A DNA stretch of 64,000 bases, taken from NCBI RefSeq assembly GCF_001428545.1, contig NZ_LMHZ01000001.1, positions 62,961 to 126,960 on the forward strand, in the 5' to 3' direction. Made by a program: the position numbers and the translations under genes. Below, piece by piece: positions 45,762-56,554 of the stretch (positions are counted from its first letter, which is position 1; each line of letters starts with the position of its first letter). Source of the stretch: Noviherbaspirillum sp. Root189. GTDB lineage: Bacteria > Pseudomonadota > Gammaproteobacteria > Burkholderiales > Burkholderiaceae_D. Under the pieces are notes generated by a model that worked only from the letters and a program-made list of their open reading frames with translations, was not told where the DNA came from and ran no database searches.

Positions 45762-46670
45762 TTATCCGAGCCGTTTTGCCGCGATCGCGTTACCCGCGCG
45801 GCTTACCGCTTTGCGGCCGAGATGCTGCGAGATGAACTGGCCGGCGTCGACGACCTTGTCGAGATCGATGCCGGTGTCGATACCGAGGCCGTTCATCAGG
45901 TACAGCACGTCTTCGGTCGACACATTGCCGGTCGCGCCTTTGGCATACGGGCAGCCGCCGAGTCCCGCGACCGAGGAATGGAAAATCGAGATGCCGACTT
46001 CCAGGCTGGCGTAAATGTTGGCGGTCGCCTGGCCATAGGTGTCATGGAAATGACCGGACAGGCGCTCGATCGGGAATTCCTTCGCGACGCGTTCCATCAC
46101 GGTTTGCACTTTCCTTGGCGTGCCGACGCCGATGGTGTCGGCAATGTCGATTTCATCGCAGCCGAGTTCACGAAGGCGCTGCACGACGTCAGCCACGCTT
46201 TCCGGCGACACCTCGCCCTGGTAGGGGCAGCCGAACGAGCAACTGATGCTGCCGCGCAGCCGGATGTTGTGCTGCTTGGCTACCTGCGCAACTTCGCGGA
46301 AACGCTCGATCGATTCGGCGATCGAGCAATTGATGTTCTTTTGCGAAAAGGCTTCGGATGCCGCGCCAAAGATCACGACTTCATCGGCCTTCGCGGCGAT
46401 GGCGGCTTCCAGTCCCTTCATGTTCGGCGTCAGCGCGGAATAGATCACGCCGGGCTTGCGTTTGATTTCGGCCATCACCTCGGTCGAGGTTGCCATCTGC
46501 GGCACCCATTTCGGCGAGACGAAGGAAGCGGCTTCGATGTTGACGAAGCCGGCGTCGGTGAGACGGTCGACCAGTTCGATCTTGACGGAAGCCGGAATGG
46601 TTTCCTTTTCATTCTGCAGGCCGTCACGCGGGCCGACTTCGACGATTTTGACTTTGCTGGGCAGGGTCAT
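45762..46670 (-). CDS. mvaB: Hydroxymethylglutaryl-CoA lyase
   Basis: 302-aa enzyme that cleaves HMG-CoA to acetoacetate and acetyl-CoA, the last step of leucine degradation. Signatures: KIVEVGPRDGLQNE, ASFVSPKWVPQMATS, SISCSFGCPYQGEVSPE (metal/Cys motif), FHDTYGQATAN and SVAGLGGCPYAKGATGNVSTEDVLY (catalytic Cys). Start at 46670 chosen; the open frame further upstream translates repeat copy E and should not be included. Confidence 0.95.
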   Translation of the reverse strand: MTLPSKVKIVEVGPRDGLQNEKETIPASVKIELVDRLTDAGFVNIEAASFVSPKWVPQMATSTEVMAEIKRKPGVIYSALTPNMKGLEAAIAAKADEVVIFGAASEAFSQKNINCSIAESIERFREVAQVAKQHNIRLRGSISCSFGCPYQGEVSPESVADVVQRLRELGCDEIDIADTIGVGTPRKVQTVMERVAKEFPIERLSGHFHDTYGQATANIYASLEVGISIFHSSVAGLGGCPYAKGATGNVSTEDVLYLMNGLGIDTGIDLDKVVDAGQFISQHLGRKAVSRAGNAIAAKRLG

Positions 46671-46696
46671 TTTTATCTCTCGGAGAGTAGTTTTCG

Positions 46697-46792
46697 CTCC
46701 TTCCCCTTCAAGGGGAAGGCTGGGATGGGGATGGGTTTGGTACTTTGCTGCACCCATCCCCACCCTAACCCTCCCCTTGAAAGGGAGGGAAC
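46697..46792. repeat. Paired G-rich intergenic repeat, copy E
   Basis: Shortest complete copy; Y unit left, X unit right (C-runs 46758-46776), with a reduced central spacer. Between two minus-strand genes of leucine catabolism. Confidence 0.85.
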
Positions 46793-46821
46793 GTTCTTAT
46801 GCGACTGACGGCAATGGTGAG

Positions 46822-48837
46822 TCAAGCTGCCTTGAACGCCAGCAATTGCGCACCTTCCGCCACCTGATCACCAACGGCATACAACAACTCTTCCACCGTC
46901 CCATTGGCCGGCGCGGCAATCGTATGTTCCATCTTCATCGCTTCCATGATCAGCAATGGTGTACCTTTTTCCACAGTCTTGCCTTTGTCGACCAGCAGCG
47001 CGACGATCTTGCCGGGCATCGGTGCCGTCAGGCGGCCACCTTCAGCCTCGGCTTCACCGGCATGCGCAAGAGGATCGTTGTAATTGAGAACATAGTGCGC
47101 ACCACCCGTGAACACATGGAACACATCGGCTGCGCGCACCACCGTGCCGCGTACCGCCGTACCATCCACCTTGATGACCAGATGCTGGCCCTTGCGCTCG
47201 ACCAAGGTCATCACCGATGAGGGCGCGCCTACGCCGATGTTCCAGCCGGCATCGCGATAGCTGACCGATACAGGATAGGTAGTGGCTTCTTCCGCAAATT
47301 CCAGTGTGCGCATGAGCGCCGTATTCATGCGCCAGCCGCTGGTATTGGCCCAGGGATCGTTGGCTGCGATACCGTCATTTTGCTCCGCGGACAACAGCGA
47401 TGCGGCTGCCAGCCCAAGAATCTGCAGCGATACCGGTGCCGCCTGCGGGAACAGCGCATCGTGGTTGCGTTCGATCAGGCCGGTATCGAGATCGGCCTGC
47501 GAGAACGGGCGGCTTTCCACCAGGCGCTTGAGGAAGGCGACGTTGGCCGAAAGACCAACCACCTGAAATTCCGACAGCGCCTGCGACATGTGGGCGAGCG
47601 CTTCTTCGCGGTCGTTGCCCCAGACGATCAGCTTGGCGATCATCGGATCGTAGAATGGTGAAATTGCATCGCCTTCGCGCACGCCGGAATCGATACGCAC
47701 CGCGGCCGGATTGCCGGGTACAACACCATTGCCCAGTTGAAAACTGACCGCTTCCGGCGTATGCATATGCTGCAAGGTACCGATGGACGGCAGGAAACCC
47801 TTTTCGGGATTTTCCGCATAGATGCGCGCTTCCAGTGCGTGGCCGTGGATGCGCAGTTCATCTTGCTGCTTCGGCAGCGTTTCACCAAAGGCGACGCGCA
47901 ATTGCCATTCGACCAGGTCATGGCCGGTGATCATTTCGGTGACCGGGTGCTCGACCTGCAGGCGGGTATTCATTTCCATGAAATAGAAGCTGCCGTCCTG
48001 GTTGGCGATGAATTCCACCGTACCCGCGCCGACGTAACCAACCGCCTTGGCGGCGGCGACCGCTGCTTCACCCATCGCGCGGCGACGTTCTTCGGTCATG
48101 CCGGGCGCCGGCGCTTCTTCCAAAACTTTCTGGTGGCGGCGCTGCACCGAGCAGTCGCGCTCGAACAGGTAGACGCAATTGCCATGGGTATCGGCAAACA
48201 CCTGAATTTCGATATGGCGGGGTCGGGTCAGGTATTTTTCGACCAGCACCTTGTCGTCGCCGAAGCTGTTGATCGCTTCGCGCTTGCAGGATTCAAGCGC
48301 GGCCTTGAAGTCTTCGCTTTTCTCGACGATGCGCATGCCCTTGCCGCCACCGCCCGCGCTGGCCTTGAGCAAGACCGGGTAACCGATCTTGTCGGCCTGC
48401 TCCCGTAGAAAATCCGCATCCTGATTGTCGCCATGGTAGCCGGGCACCAGCGGCACATTGGCTTTTTCCATCAAGGCCTTGGCGGCCGACTTGGAACCCA
48501 TCGCGCGAATCGCCGATGCCGGCGGGCCGATGAACACCAGGCCGGCCTTGGCGCAGGCTTCAGCGAACTCGTCGTTTTCCGACAGGAAGCCATAGCCGGG
48601 ATGGATGGCCTGGGCGCCGGTGGCAAGCGCGACTTCGATGATCTTGTCGGCGCGCAGGTAGCTTTCCTTGGCCGGCGGCGGGCCGATCAGGACCGACTCG
48701 TCGCAGACGGCGACGTGCTTGGCATTGGCATCGGCTTCCGAATACACAGCAACGCTTTTGACGCCGAGGCGATGGGCGGTGGCGGCCACGCGGCAAGCAA
48801 TTTCGCCGCGGTTTGCAATCAGGATCTTGTTAAACAC
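46822..48837 (-). CDS. liuD: Methylcrotonyl-CoA carboxylase alpha (biotin-carrying) subunit
   Basis: 671-aa biotin carboxylase plus biotin carrier. N-terminal KILIANRGEIACRVAATAHRLG, ATP-grasp GGGGKGMRIV, DCSVQRRHQKVLEEAPAPG, EMNTRLQVEHPVTE; the biotinylated Lys is in LLIMEAMKMEHTIAAPA near the C-terminus. Paired with liuB ~6 kb away. Length and neighbouring HMG-CoA lyase support MCC rather than propionyl- or acetyl-CoA carboxylase. Confidence 0.93.
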   Translation of the reverse strand: MFNKILIANRGEIACRVAATAHRLGVKSVAVYSEADANAKHVAVCDESVLIGPPPAKESYLRADKIIEVALATGAQAIHPGYGFLSENDEFAEACAKAGLVFIGPPASAIRAMGSKSAAKALMEKANVPLVPGYHGDNQDADFLREQADKIGYPVLLKASAGGGGKGMRIVEKSEDFKAALESCKREAINSFGDDKVLVEKYLTRPRHIEIQVFADTHGNCVYLFERDCSVQRRHQKVLEEAPAPGMTEERRRAMGEAAVAAAKAVGYVGAGTVEFIANQDGSFYFMEMNTRLQVEHPVTEMITGHDLVEWQLRVAFGETLPKQQDELRIHGHALEARIYAENPEKGFLPSIGTLQHMHTPEAVSFQLGNGVVPGNPAAVRIDSGVREGDAISPFYDPMIAKLIVWGNDREEALAHMSQALSEFQVVGLSANVAFLKRLVESRPFSQADLDTGLIERNHDALFPQAAPVSLQILGLAAASLLSAEQNDGIAANDPWANTSGWRMNTALMRTLEFAEEATTYPVSVSYRDAGWNIGVGAPSSVMTLVERKGQHLVIKVDGTAVRGTVVRAADVFHVFTGGAHYVLNYNDPLAHAGEAEAEGGRLTAPMPGKIVALLVDKGKTVEKGTPLLIMEAMKMEHTIAAPANGTVEELLYAVGDQVAEGAQLLAFKAA

Positions 48838-48925
48838 GCTATCTCCTTTTGGGTGGCGTTGGGGTTGTCTCTTGTTGTAATGCTTTTTGTGGCGCCCCCC
48901 TTGCGTCGGAGAGCGACCGGCTTCT

Positions 48926-49957
48926 TTACTCGTTTACTGCAAGCTTCGCATCCACTTGCGTGTGCTTGATCTTCATGCCCAGCTTGTTCAGCAAGGCCAT
49001 GTCTGCATCCGCATCCGGATTACCGGTCGTCAGCAGCTTGTCACCATAAAAGATCGAATTGGCGCCGGCCTGGAAGCACATCGCCTGCACCGCTTCGCCC
49101 ATCTCGCGACGGCCGGCCGACAGACGCACGCGCGCCTTCGGCATGGTGATACGCGCCACCGCAATGGTGCGCACAAACTCCAGCGGATCGAGCGGATCGA
49201 GACCATGCAAGGGTGTGCCTTCGACCTGCACCAAGTGGTTGATCGGCACCGACTCCGGATACGGATCGAGATTGGCGACCTGCGCGATCAATCCCGCACG
49301 CTGCTTGCGCGACTCGCCCATGCCGACAATGCCGCCGCAGCACACCTTGATGCCGGCATTGCGCACCTTGTCCAGGGTATCGAGGCGGTTTTCGTAGTTG
49401 CGGGTCGTGATGATGTCGTTATAGAACTCGGGCGCGGTATCGAGATTGTGGTTGTAATAATCGAGACCGGCAGCGGCGAGGCGTTCGGCCTGGCCGTCTT
49501 CCAGCATGCCGAGCGTGGCGCAGGCTTCGAGGCCGAGTTCCTTGACGCCGCGCACCATCGCTTCCACGTGATCGAGGTCGCGATCCTTGGGACCGCGCCA
49601 GGCAGCGCCCATACAGAAACGCGTTGCGCCATGGGCTTTCGCAGCGCGTGCCGCTTCCAGTACGGTTTCCAGTTCCAGCAGCTTCTGTGCGGTGACGCCG
49701 GTGTCGTAGCGTGCGGCCTGCGGGCAATAGCCGCAATCTTCCGGGCAGCCGCCGGTCTTGATCGACAGCAGCGTGGCGAGTTCGACTTCCTGCGGATCAA
49801 AGTGTTCGCGGTGCACTTGCTGCGCACGGAACATCAGTTCGTTGAACGGCAGGTTAAACAGCTCCAGCACCCTTTCTTCGGGCCATGCCTGCGCAGCGGC
49901 GACACGCGCTGCGGCAGGCGTGCGAATCTCATGAAACGTAATGGCTTGTGACGGCAT
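48926..49957 (-). CDS. bioB: Biotin synthase BioB
   Basis: 343-aa radical-SAM enzyme that inserts sulfur into dethiobiotin. Radical-SAM cluster [10 protein letters not shown] (C-x3-C-x2-C), the [13 protein letters not shown] motif, [13 protein letters not shown]-like segment [13 protein letters not shown], and [15 protein letters not shown]. The ATG overlaps the bioD stop (1-base). Last gene of the bioA-F-D-B operon. Confidence 0.96.
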   Translation of the reverse strand: MPSQAITFHEIRTPAAARVAAAQAWPEERVLELFNLPFNELMFRAQQVHREHFDPQEVELATLLSIKTGGCPEDCGYCPQAARYDTGVTAQKLLELETVLEAARAAKAHGATRFCMGAAWRGPKDRDLDHVEAMVRGVKELGLEACATLGMLEDGQAERLAAAGLDYYNHNLDTAPEFYNDIITTRNYENRLDTLDKVRNAGIKVCCGGIVGMGESRKQRAGLIAQVANLDPYPESVPINHLVQVEGTPLHGLDPLDPLEFVRTIAVARITMPKARVRLSAGRREMGEAVQAMCFQAGANSIFYGDKLLTTGNPDADADMALLNKLGMKIKHTQVDAKLAVNE

Positions 49958-50691
49958 CAGACTTCCTTTACTTCAGAGTGAGACAGGACTTGCCGGGCCG
50001 GCACTGGCCAATGGGGCAAGCTTGAAAAATCCAGATGCGCGGCGGCCCGTGCAGCCGATGGCGCGGGCAGACGCGGAATGCAGCCGAGCAGCGGCGCGGC
50101 GATGCGTGTGCGCAGCGCGTCGACATTGTGATCAAGATGACGCATGCCGGGATCGACGACATTGGCGATCCAGCCGGCCAGCGGCAAGCCACGCGCGGCG
50201 ATCGCTTCGGCGGTCAGCAAGGCATGGCTGAGGCAGCCGAGGCGCATCCCGACCACCATGATCACCGGCAAGCCGAGCTGTTGTGCGAGATCGGCGGTAG
50301 TGGCGGTATCCGACAAGGGCACGCAGAATCCGCCGACGCCTTCGACTACCACGGCATCGGCACTGGCCGCGACGCGTTCATAGCAGAGGCGGATATGCAT
50401 CAGATCGATGCGCACGCCTTCCTGTGCAGCGACGATATGCGGGGCTGCGGCATCCTGCAGCAAATACGGCGTCGTCAGTTCCAGCGGCAGCGTCACATTG
50501 GTGGCAGCAGCCAGTGCATCGACATCGTCGTTATGCAGCATGCCGTCGTGCAGTTCCGCACCGGCAGCGATGGGCTTCATCCCTGCCACGCGCACGCCGC
50601 ATTGCGCCAGTGCATGCAGCAAAGCGCTCGATGCGAGCGTCTTGCCGATTTCGGTATCGGTGCCGGTGACGAAATAGGCGGGCTTGTTCAT
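49957..50691 (-). CDS. bioD: Dethiobiotin synthase BioD
   Basis: 244-aa ATP-dependent synthetase closing the ureido ring of dethiobiotin. P-loop [14 protein letters not shown] at the start, [21 protein letters not shown]. Start at 50691 overlaps the bioF stop by 4 bases; the longer frame to 51099 is the antisense shadow of bioF. Confidence 0.94.
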   Translation of the reverse strand: MNKPAYFVTGTDTEIGKTLASSALLHALAQCGVRVAGMKPIAAGAELHDGMLHNDDVDALAAATNVTLPLELTTPYLLQDAAAPHIVAAQEGVRIDLMHIRLCYERVAASADAVVVEGVGGFCVPLSDTATTADLAQQLGLPVIMVVGMRLGCLSHALLTAEAIAARGLPLAGWIANVVDPGMRHLDHNVDALRTRIAAPLLGCIPRLPAPSAARAAAHLDFSSLPHWPVPARQVLSHSEVKEV

Positions 50692-51884
50692 GCAGGCACC
50701 CCGGCTTCGACGGCATTGATGGCTTCGGCAACGCGTGTGACATCGGCTGCGGTATGTGCGGCCGACAGCGTGATGCGCAAGCGTGCGGTATCGGCAGGTA
50801 CTGTCGGCGGGCGAATCGCGGGCACCCATAAGCCCTGTTCGTGCAAGGCGGCGGAGGCACGTAGCGCCTCGTCGTTGCGGCCAATGATGACCGGCTGTAT
50901 CGCCGTTTGCGAAGGAAACAATGTCCAGCGCTGCAAGTGCAATGCCGCTTGCAACTGGCCAACCAATTGCTGCAGGTGCGCCCGACGTATCGCGCCCTCG
51001 TGGCCGCTGATCAGTTCGACGCTGGTCATCAGCGCATGGGCCAGTGCAGGTGCGGCTGCGGTTGTGTAGATGTAAGGCCGCGCGCGCTGCACCAGCCATT
51101 CGATCACGGTGGCGTGCGCGGCAACGAAGGCGCCGCCGACGCCGGCCGCCTTGCCTAGCGTACCCATGTAGACCAGATAGGGAGAACGCAGCCTGAAATG
51201 TTCGAGCGCGCCGCGCCCGTACTTACCGAGTACACCGAACCCGTGTGCGTCGTCCACTACCAGCCACGCGCCATAACGCTCGCAAAGCCCAAGCAGTGCA
51301 GGCAAGGGCGCGAGATCGCCGTCCATGCTGAACACGCTGTCGGTGACGACGACTTTGGTTTTTGCGGTACTGGACTTGAGCAGAACCTCAAGCGCGGCAT
51401 TATCACCGTGCGCATAGACCTGAACTCTGGCGCGCGACAAACGAGCACCATCAATCAGGGAAGCATGGTTCAGCGATTCGGAAAACAGATCGGCATCCCG
51501 CCCCGCCGGTGCGGTGAGTGCGGTAAGTACTGCGAGATTTGCCATGTAACCGGTGCAGAAGTACAGGGCACGCGCCTGCTCCAGGTGCGGCGACAGGAAG
51601 TCGGCGAGCCGCTCTTCCAGCAGGGCATGCGCACGCGAATGGCCGCTGATCAGGTGCGATGCGCCGCTACCGACGCCATAGCGGGTGGCGCCTTCATGCA
51701 AGGCTTCAACCAGTCGCGGATGCGACGCCAGGCCGAGATAATCATTACTGCAGAAGGCCAGCAGCTTGCGACCGTCGACCGTCACATGCGGTGCACATGG
51801 CGTGTCGGCGATGCGACGCCGGCGGCGCAATTGCTGTGCATCAAGTGCATTGAGTTGCTGTTCGAGATCGGACAGGAGTTGCAT
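50688..51884 (-). CDS. bioF: 8-amino-7-oxononanoate synthase BioF
   Basis: 398-aa PLP enzyme condensing pimeloyl thioester with alanine. Typical blocks: [51 protein letters not shown], and the PLP-Lys region [15 protein letters not shown]. Overlaps bioD by 4 bases and follows bioA by 2 bases. Confidence 0.95.
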   Translation of the reverse strand: MQLLSDLEQQLNALDAQQLRRRRRIADTPCAPHVTVDGRKLLAFCSNDYLGLASHPRLVEALHEGATRYGVGSGASHLISGHSRAHALLEERLADFLSPHLEQARALYFCTGYMANLAVLTALTAPAGRDADLFSESLNHASLIDGARLSRARVQVYAHGDNAALEVLLKSSTAKTKVVVTDSVFSMDGDLAPLPALLGLCERYGAWLVVDDAHGFGVLGKYGRGALEHFRLRSPYLVYMGTLGKAAGVGGAFVAAHATVIEWLVQRARPYIYTTAAAPALAHALMTSVELISGHEGAIRRAHLQQLVGQLQAALHLQRWTLFPSQTAIQPVIIGRNDEALRASAALHEQGLWVPAIRPPTVPADTARLRITLSAAHTAADVTRVAEAINAVEAGVPA

Positions 51885-51886
51885 GT

Positions 51887-53215
51887 TCAGGCTCCGATCA
51901 CTTGCTGGAACACCGCATGCGTGCGCTGTGCGAGCAACGCGGTTTCCTCGTCATCGAGAATGTAAGGCGGCATCAGGTAGAGCGTGCGGCCGATGGGGCG
52001 GAGCAACAATTCATGTTGCAGCGCTGCGGTAAAGAACTTGCGCGAGAATGCCGGGTCGTCGGTCCTTGCATCGCATGCCCAGATCATGCCGCGCTGGCGC
52101 ACATGCTCGACGCGGGAATCGCTGGCAAACATAGCCAGCGCCTTGCCGAGCTTTGTCGCCTGCTCCTTGTTGCGATTGATGACATCATCTTCGTCGAAAA
52201 TCGCCAGTGTCGCCAGCGCCGCACGGCAGGCGAGCGGATTGCCGGTGTAGGAATGCGAATGCAAAAAACCGCGCCGCACATCGGTGTCGTAAAAACCCTG
52301 ATAGATGTCGTCGCGCGTCATCACCAGTGACAACGGCAGATAGCCGCCGCTGATGCCTTTGGACAGGCAAAGGAAATCCGGCCAGATCGCCGCCTGCTCG
52401 CAGGCAAAGAAACTGCCGGTCCGACCGCAGCCAACCGCGATTTCATCGGCAATCAGATGCACCTGGTGACGGTTGCAGATGGCGCGCAGTTCCGACAGGT
52501 AGACCGGATCGTACATCGCCATGCCGGCGGCACATTGCACCAGCGGTTCGACAATCACGGCGGCAATTTTTCCGGGACGCTGTTGCAGCATTTCTTCAAG
52601 TTGTTGTGCGGCACGGTGGGCTACATCTGCGGGCGATTCGCCGTCCTGTGCCTGGCGCGCATCGGGTGAGGCGACCACATGCGCCTGCTGCAGCAGCGGG
52701 CCATAGGCATCGCGGAACAGTTGCACATCGGTGACCGCGAGCGCACCGATCGTCTCGCCGTGATAACTGCCTTTCAGGCAAACGAATTCGCGTTTGTCGG
52801 TCTGGCCACTGTTGCGCCAGAAATGAAAACTCATCTTCAGCGCGATCTCGACCGCGGAAGCACCGTCGGATGCGTAGAAGCAATGGCCCAGGACGTTGTT
52901 GGTGCGGGCGGCCAGTTGTTCCGATAGCCTGATGACCGGTTCGTGGGTAAAGCCCGCGAGCATCGCATGCTCGAGCAGGTCCAGCTGATCCTTCAATGCG
53001 GCATTGATGCGCTGGTTGGCATGACCGAACAGGTTGACCCACCAGGAACTGATGGCGTCGAGGTAACGCCGCCCTTGCGCATCGTACAGCCATGCACCGC
53101 GCCCATGGCTGACCGGCACCAGCGGTACCGTCTCATGGTGCTGCATCTGCGTGCATGGGTGCCAGACGCTTTTCAGGCTGCGGGCGACCCAGTCGGGTTG
53201 TTCAATTGTGTTCAA
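51887..53215 (-). CDS. bioA: Adenosylmethionine-8-amino-7-oxononanoate aminotransferase BioA
   Basis: 442-aa class-III aminotransferase making 7,8-diaminopelargonate. [53 protein letters not shown], and PLP-Lys in [17 protein letters not shown]. First gene of the biotin operon; no bioC or bioH homologue is in the window. Confidence 0.95.
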   Translation of the reverse strand: MNTIEQPDWVARSLKSVWHPCTQMQHHETVPLVPVSHGRGAWLYDAQGRRYLDAISSWWVNLFGHANQRINAALKDQLDLLEHAMLAGFTHEPVIRLSEQLAARTNNVLGHCFYASDGASAVEIALKMSFHFWRNSGQTDKREFVCLKGSYHGETIGALAVTDVQLFRDAYGPLLQQAHVVASPDARQAQDGESPADVAHRAAQQLEEMLQQRPGKIAAVIVEPLVQCAAGMAMYDPVYLSELRAICNRHQVHLIADEIAVGCGRTGSFFACEQAAIWPDFLCLSKGISGGYLPLSLVMTRDDIYQGFYDTDVRRGFLHSHSYTGNPLACRAALATLAIFDEDDVINRNKEQATKLGKALAMFASDSRVEHVRQRGMIWACDARTDDPAFSRKFFTAALQHELLLRPIGRTLYLMPPYILDDEETALLAQRTHAVFQQVIGA

Positions 53216-53267
53216 TACTGCTCCAGAAGCTTTGATTTGTTGCCGGGTTACGTTGACAGGCGTTTTT

Positions 53268-53654
53268 TCATTTCGAAAAGGATTGCGCTGCGGGTGATGC
53301 GGTCAATGTGCCGACGATGCTGCTTAAAATACCATCAAGATTTTCAAAAACTTTGTTGTTCCAGAATCGCATTACGCGCCAGCCTTGCGACTGTAAAAAT
53401 TTGGTTCTCTCAAGGTCATACTCAATCCGATCCTGATGCTGACCGCCGTCCAGTTCAATCAGCAGCAGCGCTTCAACGCACGCAAAATCGGCGATGTAAG
53501 GACCGATTGGATGTTGCCGGCGGAAGCGATGTCCTTGTAGTTGTTTGCCGCGTATCGCATGCCATAACCGTTGCTCGGCCAAGGTCATACCTGTGCGCAG
53601 TGCTCTAGCATTGGTCCTGATTGTTGGTTTGATGCGCGTTATTGCTTCAACCAT
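53268..53654 (-). CDS. DUF559 endonuclease-like protein
   Basis: 128-aa DUF559 protein with the restriction-endonuclease-like (VSR-related) fold: ALRTGMTLAEQRLWHAIRG, FRRQHPIGPYIADFACVEALLLIELDGGQH (acidic residues D and E of the possible active site), LQSQGWRVMRFWNNKVFENLDGIL. Such genes are scattered in genomes and mobile; function is not known. It sits beside repeat copy F. Confidence 0.88.
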   Translation of the reverse strand: MVEAITRIKPTIRTNARALRTGMTLAEQRLWHAIRGKQLQGHRFRRQHPIGPYIADFACVEALLLIELDGGQHQDRIEYDLERTKFLQSQGWRVMRFWNNKVFENLDGILSSIVGTLTASPAAQSFSK

Positions 53655-53677
53655 CCTGCCTCTTTACTTTCTCCGTC

Positions 53678-53796
53678 AGGTTCCCTCCCCCTTTTAGGGG
53701 GAGGGCTAGGGAGGGGGTGTGAAGGTTGATCGACTGGCTACTATTACTCAACCTCACTACCCCCATCCTAACCTTCCCCCTGCAAGGGGGAAGGAA
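53678..53796. repeat. Paired G-rich intergenic repeat, copy F
   Basis: X unit left (G-runs 5-3-3-5 at 53697-53717), Y unit right. Between the DUF559 and methylglutaconyl-CoA hydratase genes, both on the minus strand. Confidence 0.88.
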
Positions 53797-53839
53797 CTCT
53801 TCTGTTATCGTTTTGAAGCAGGAAGTAGCAGGATCGTCA

Positions 53840-54625
53840 CTACCCCAACCATCCCGGCTTCCGCTTCTCCAGAAACGACCTTACCCCTTCCTTCCCTTCC
53901 TCCGAACTCCGAATATCCGCAATCCTCACCGCCGTATCCGCAATCAGCGCATCACTCAATGGCCGGCCCGCGACATCCTGCACCAGTCGCTTGGCTTCCT
54001 TGACCGCATGAGGGCTATTCGACACCAAGGCCTTGACGACATCGGCAACCGCACCATCCAGCGCATCCGCGCTGACAACCGAATGCACAAAGCCAATACG
54101 CTGCGCTTCCTGTGCGGAAAAACGTTCTGCGGTCAGAAAGTAACGACGGGCGGCATTTTCACCCATGGCCTTGATTACGTAGGGCGAGATTGTCGCAGGA
54201 ATCAGGCCGAGTTTTACCTCACTCAGGCAAAAATATGTTGTCTCAACGGCAATGGAAATATCACAGGCGGCGACCAGGCCCATGCCACCGGCATAGCAAT
54301 CTCCCTGGATCTTCGCGACCACCGGTTTAGGGCAGGTGTAGATGGTGCGCAGCATGTCGGCAAGCTGCACGGCATCCGCACGATTTTCTTCGTGCGTGTA
54401 GCCGGCCATCTTTTTCATCCAGTTGAGATCGGCGCCGGCGCAGAATGCCGGGCCGTTCGCGGCGAGCACGATCGCGCGCAATGCGACGTCCTTGCCCAGT
54501 TCACCGAACACCTGGGTGATTTCGGCGATCGTGGTTTCGTTGAAGGCGTTGCGCACATCCGGCCGGTTGAGGGTTATGGTAGCGACACCGGCTTGCACGG
54601 CGACATCGAGGGTTTGCCAACTCAT
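53840..54625 (-). CDS. liuC: Methylglutaconyl-CoA hydratase / enoyl-CoA hydratase
   Basis: 261-aa crotonase-fold enzyme: VATITLNRPDVRNAFNETT, GPAFCAGADLNWMKKMAGYT, and IQGDCYAGGMGLVAACDISIA, LGLIPATISPYVIKAMGE. ADLNWM followed by the neighbouring MCC beta gene is typical of LiuC. Start at 54625 (MSWQTL) chosen because AAGGAA lies 5-6 bases upstream. Confidence 0.9.
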   Translation of the reverse strand: MSWQTLDVAVQAGVATITLNRPDVRNAFNETTIAEITQVFGELGKDVALRAIVLAANGPAFCAGADLNWMKKMAGYTHEENRADAVQLADMLRTIYTCPKPVVAKIQGDCYAGGMGLVAACDISIAVETTYFCLSEVKLGLIPATISPYVIKAMGENAARRYFLTAERFSAQEAQRIGFVHSVVSADALDGAVADVVKALVSNSPHAVKEAKRLVQDVAGRPLSDALIADTAVRIADIRSSEEGKEGVRSFLEKRKPGWLG

Positions 54626-54777
54626 GATCATTCCTTTCAAACAATGTGGTCATCGACCGCGTACAACGCGCGGCCGGTCCTGACGAATTTCTTGCAGACG
54701 ATGCGACATAGCCAAACTCGCCGCGCAGGCACGCTGGCGCATGCATACGTGATCGGCATCGCATCGATCTCCGCTTG

Positions 54778-54914
54778 TTATACCAATCCCAAGCTATAAC
54801 GTGACAAATGAGATCGATGGATTTTTTTGACTGGCAAGGCGCAGGAGGAGTCAATAGCGAGCTATTGACGACGGACGCGATCTCATGGTGCGTTATGGGT
54901 TGGGATTGGTATTA
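54778..54914. repeat. ~137-bp imperfect palindrome with central hairpin
   Basis: Terminal 13-bp perfect arms ATACCAATCCCAA (54780-54792) and TTGGGATTGGTAT (54900-54912), with continuing partial pairing of ATGAGATCG segments. Inside is a separate hairpin GTCAATAGC / GCTATTGAC (54850-54869) and a run of seven T. The right arm contains the stop codon of the MCC beta gene. It looks like a MITE-type or large REP-like element. Confidence 0.7.
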
Positions 54915-56519
54915 CATCCGGAACACGCCGAACTTCGATTCCGGAATCGGCGCATTCAGCGATGCGCTGATGCCCAGTCCCAGCACCATCCGCGTATCGG
55001 CCGGGTCGATCACGCCGTCGTCCCATAATCTAGCTGTCGCGTAGTACGGATGGCCCTGGTGTTCATACTGTTCGCGGATCGGCTGCTTGAACGCTTCTTC
55101 CTCCTCGGCACTCCAGTTGCCGCCCCTGCCTTCAATACCGTCACGCTTGACAGTGGCCAGCACGCTCGCCGCCTGTTCGCCGCCCATCACCGAGATGCGC
55201 GCATTCGGCCACATCCACAAGAAGCGCGGCGAGTAGGCGCGGCCGCACATGCCGTAATTGCCGGCACCGAAACTGCCGCCGATGATCACCGTGAACTTGG
55301 GCACGGCAGCGGTCGACACGGCGGTCACCATCTTCGCGCCATTGCGGGCGATGCCTTCGTTTTCGTACTTGCGCCCGACCATGAAGCCGGTGATGTTTTG
55401 CAGGAAGACCAGCGGAATCTTGCGCTGGCAGCACAGTTCGATGAAATGTGCGCCCTTGAGCGCCGATTCCGAAAACAGAATCCCATTGTTGGCGATGATG
55501 CCGACCGGCATGCCGAAGATATGCGCAAAGCCGCATACCAGCGTGGTGCCGTAGCGTGCCTTGAATTCATCGAACTCGCTGCCGTCGACGATACGCGCAA
55601 TCACTTCCCGCACGTCGAAGGGCTTGCGGGTATCGGCGGGGATCACGCCATACAATTCCTTGGGATCGAACTTTGGCGCCACCGGTTCACGCAATACCAG
55701 CGCATGGTTTTTCTGGCGGTTGAGGTTGCCGACAATGGTGCGCGCCAGGGACAGCGCATGCATGTCGTTCTTTGCCAGATGATCGACCACGCCCGACAGA
55801 CGTGTATGCACATCGCCGCCCCCGAGGTCTTCGGCACTGACCACTTCGCCGGTTGCTGCCTTGACCAGCGGAGGACCGCCGAGGAAGATCGTGCCCTGGT
55901 CCTTAACAATGATCGATTCGTCACTCATCGCCGGCACATACGCGCCGCCCGCGGTACAGGAACCCATCACCACCGCGATCTGCGGGATGCCCTTGGCCGA
56001 CATGTTGGCCTGGTTGAAGAAGATGCGTCCGAAGTGGTCGCGGTCGGGGAACACCTCATCTTGGTTCGGCAGGTTGGCGCCGCCAGAGTCGACCAGATAG
56101 ATGCAGGGAAGATTATTCTGGTCGGCGATTTCCTGTGCGCGCAAATGCTTCTTGACCGTAATCGGGTAGTAGGTGCCGCCCTTCACGGTCGCATCATTGC
56201 AGACGATCATGCATTCCTGACCGGCCACGCGGCCGATACCGGCGATCACGCCGGCCGCCGGCGCAGCGTTGTCGTACATCTCGTACGCGGCCATCTGCGA
56301 CAGTTCGAGGAAAGGCGTGCCGGGATCGAGCAGCATCTGCACGCGGTCCCGTGGCAGCAGCTTGCCGCGCGAGGTATGTTTCTTGCGCGCGTCTTCCCCA
56401 CCGCCCAATGCCAGTTTCTCCACCTTGGCCTTGAGGTCGTCGACCAGCGCCTGCATGGCGGCGGCATTGGCTTTGAAGTCTTCGCTGCGCGGCGACAGTT
56501 TGCTTTCTATTTGCGGCAT
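54912..56519 (-). CDS. liuB: Methylcrotonyl-CoA carboxylase beta subunit
   Basis: 535-aa carboxyltransferase subunit. N-terminal [22 protein letters not shown], then [34 protein letters not shown] (typical of MCC beta), [20 protein letters not shown], oxyanion-hole [16 protein letters not shown]. The stop codon lies within the palindrome element. Length and motifs match LiuB/MccB. Confidence 0.95.
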   Translation of the reverse strand: MPQIESKLSPRSEDFKANAAAMQALVDDLKAKVEKLALGGGEDARKKHTSRGKLLPRDRVQMLLDPGTPFLELSQMAAYEMYDNAAPAAGVIAGIGRVAGQECMIVCNDATVKGGTYYPITVKKHLRAQEIADQNNLPCIYLVDSGGANLPNQDEVFPDRDHFGRIFFNQANMSAKGIPQIAVVMGSCTAGGAYVPAMSDESIIVKDQGTIFLGGPPLVKAATGEVVSAEDLGGGDVHTRLSGVVDHLAKNDMHALSLARTIVGNLNRQKNHALVLREPVAPKFDPKELYGVIPADTRKPFDVREVIARIVDGSEFDEFKARYGTTLVCGFAHIFGMPVGIIANNGILFSESALKGAHFIELCCQRKIPLVFLQNITGFMVGRKYENEGIARNGAKMVTAVSTAAVPKFTVIIGGSFGAGNYGMCGRAYSPRFLWMWPNARISVMGGEQAASVLATVKRDGIEGRGGNWSAEEEEAFKQPIREQYEHQGHPYYATARLWDDGVIDPADTRMVLGLGISASLNAPIPESKFGVFRM

Positions 56520-56554
56520 ATTTGCATCCTTTTTATAGCTTGTTTTAGCTTGTC

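Noticed and set aside
50035-51069. 344-residue plus-strand frame over bioD/bioF (and similar ones at 4192-5751, 11234-12898 and 55050-56558)
   Set aside because: All lie antisense to well-supported genes and show no family features.
53268-53654. DUF559 gene as part of a restriction-modification or defence system
   Set aside because: No methyltransferase, helicase or other defence gene is adjacent; it is a lone gene between the biotin operon and liuC.
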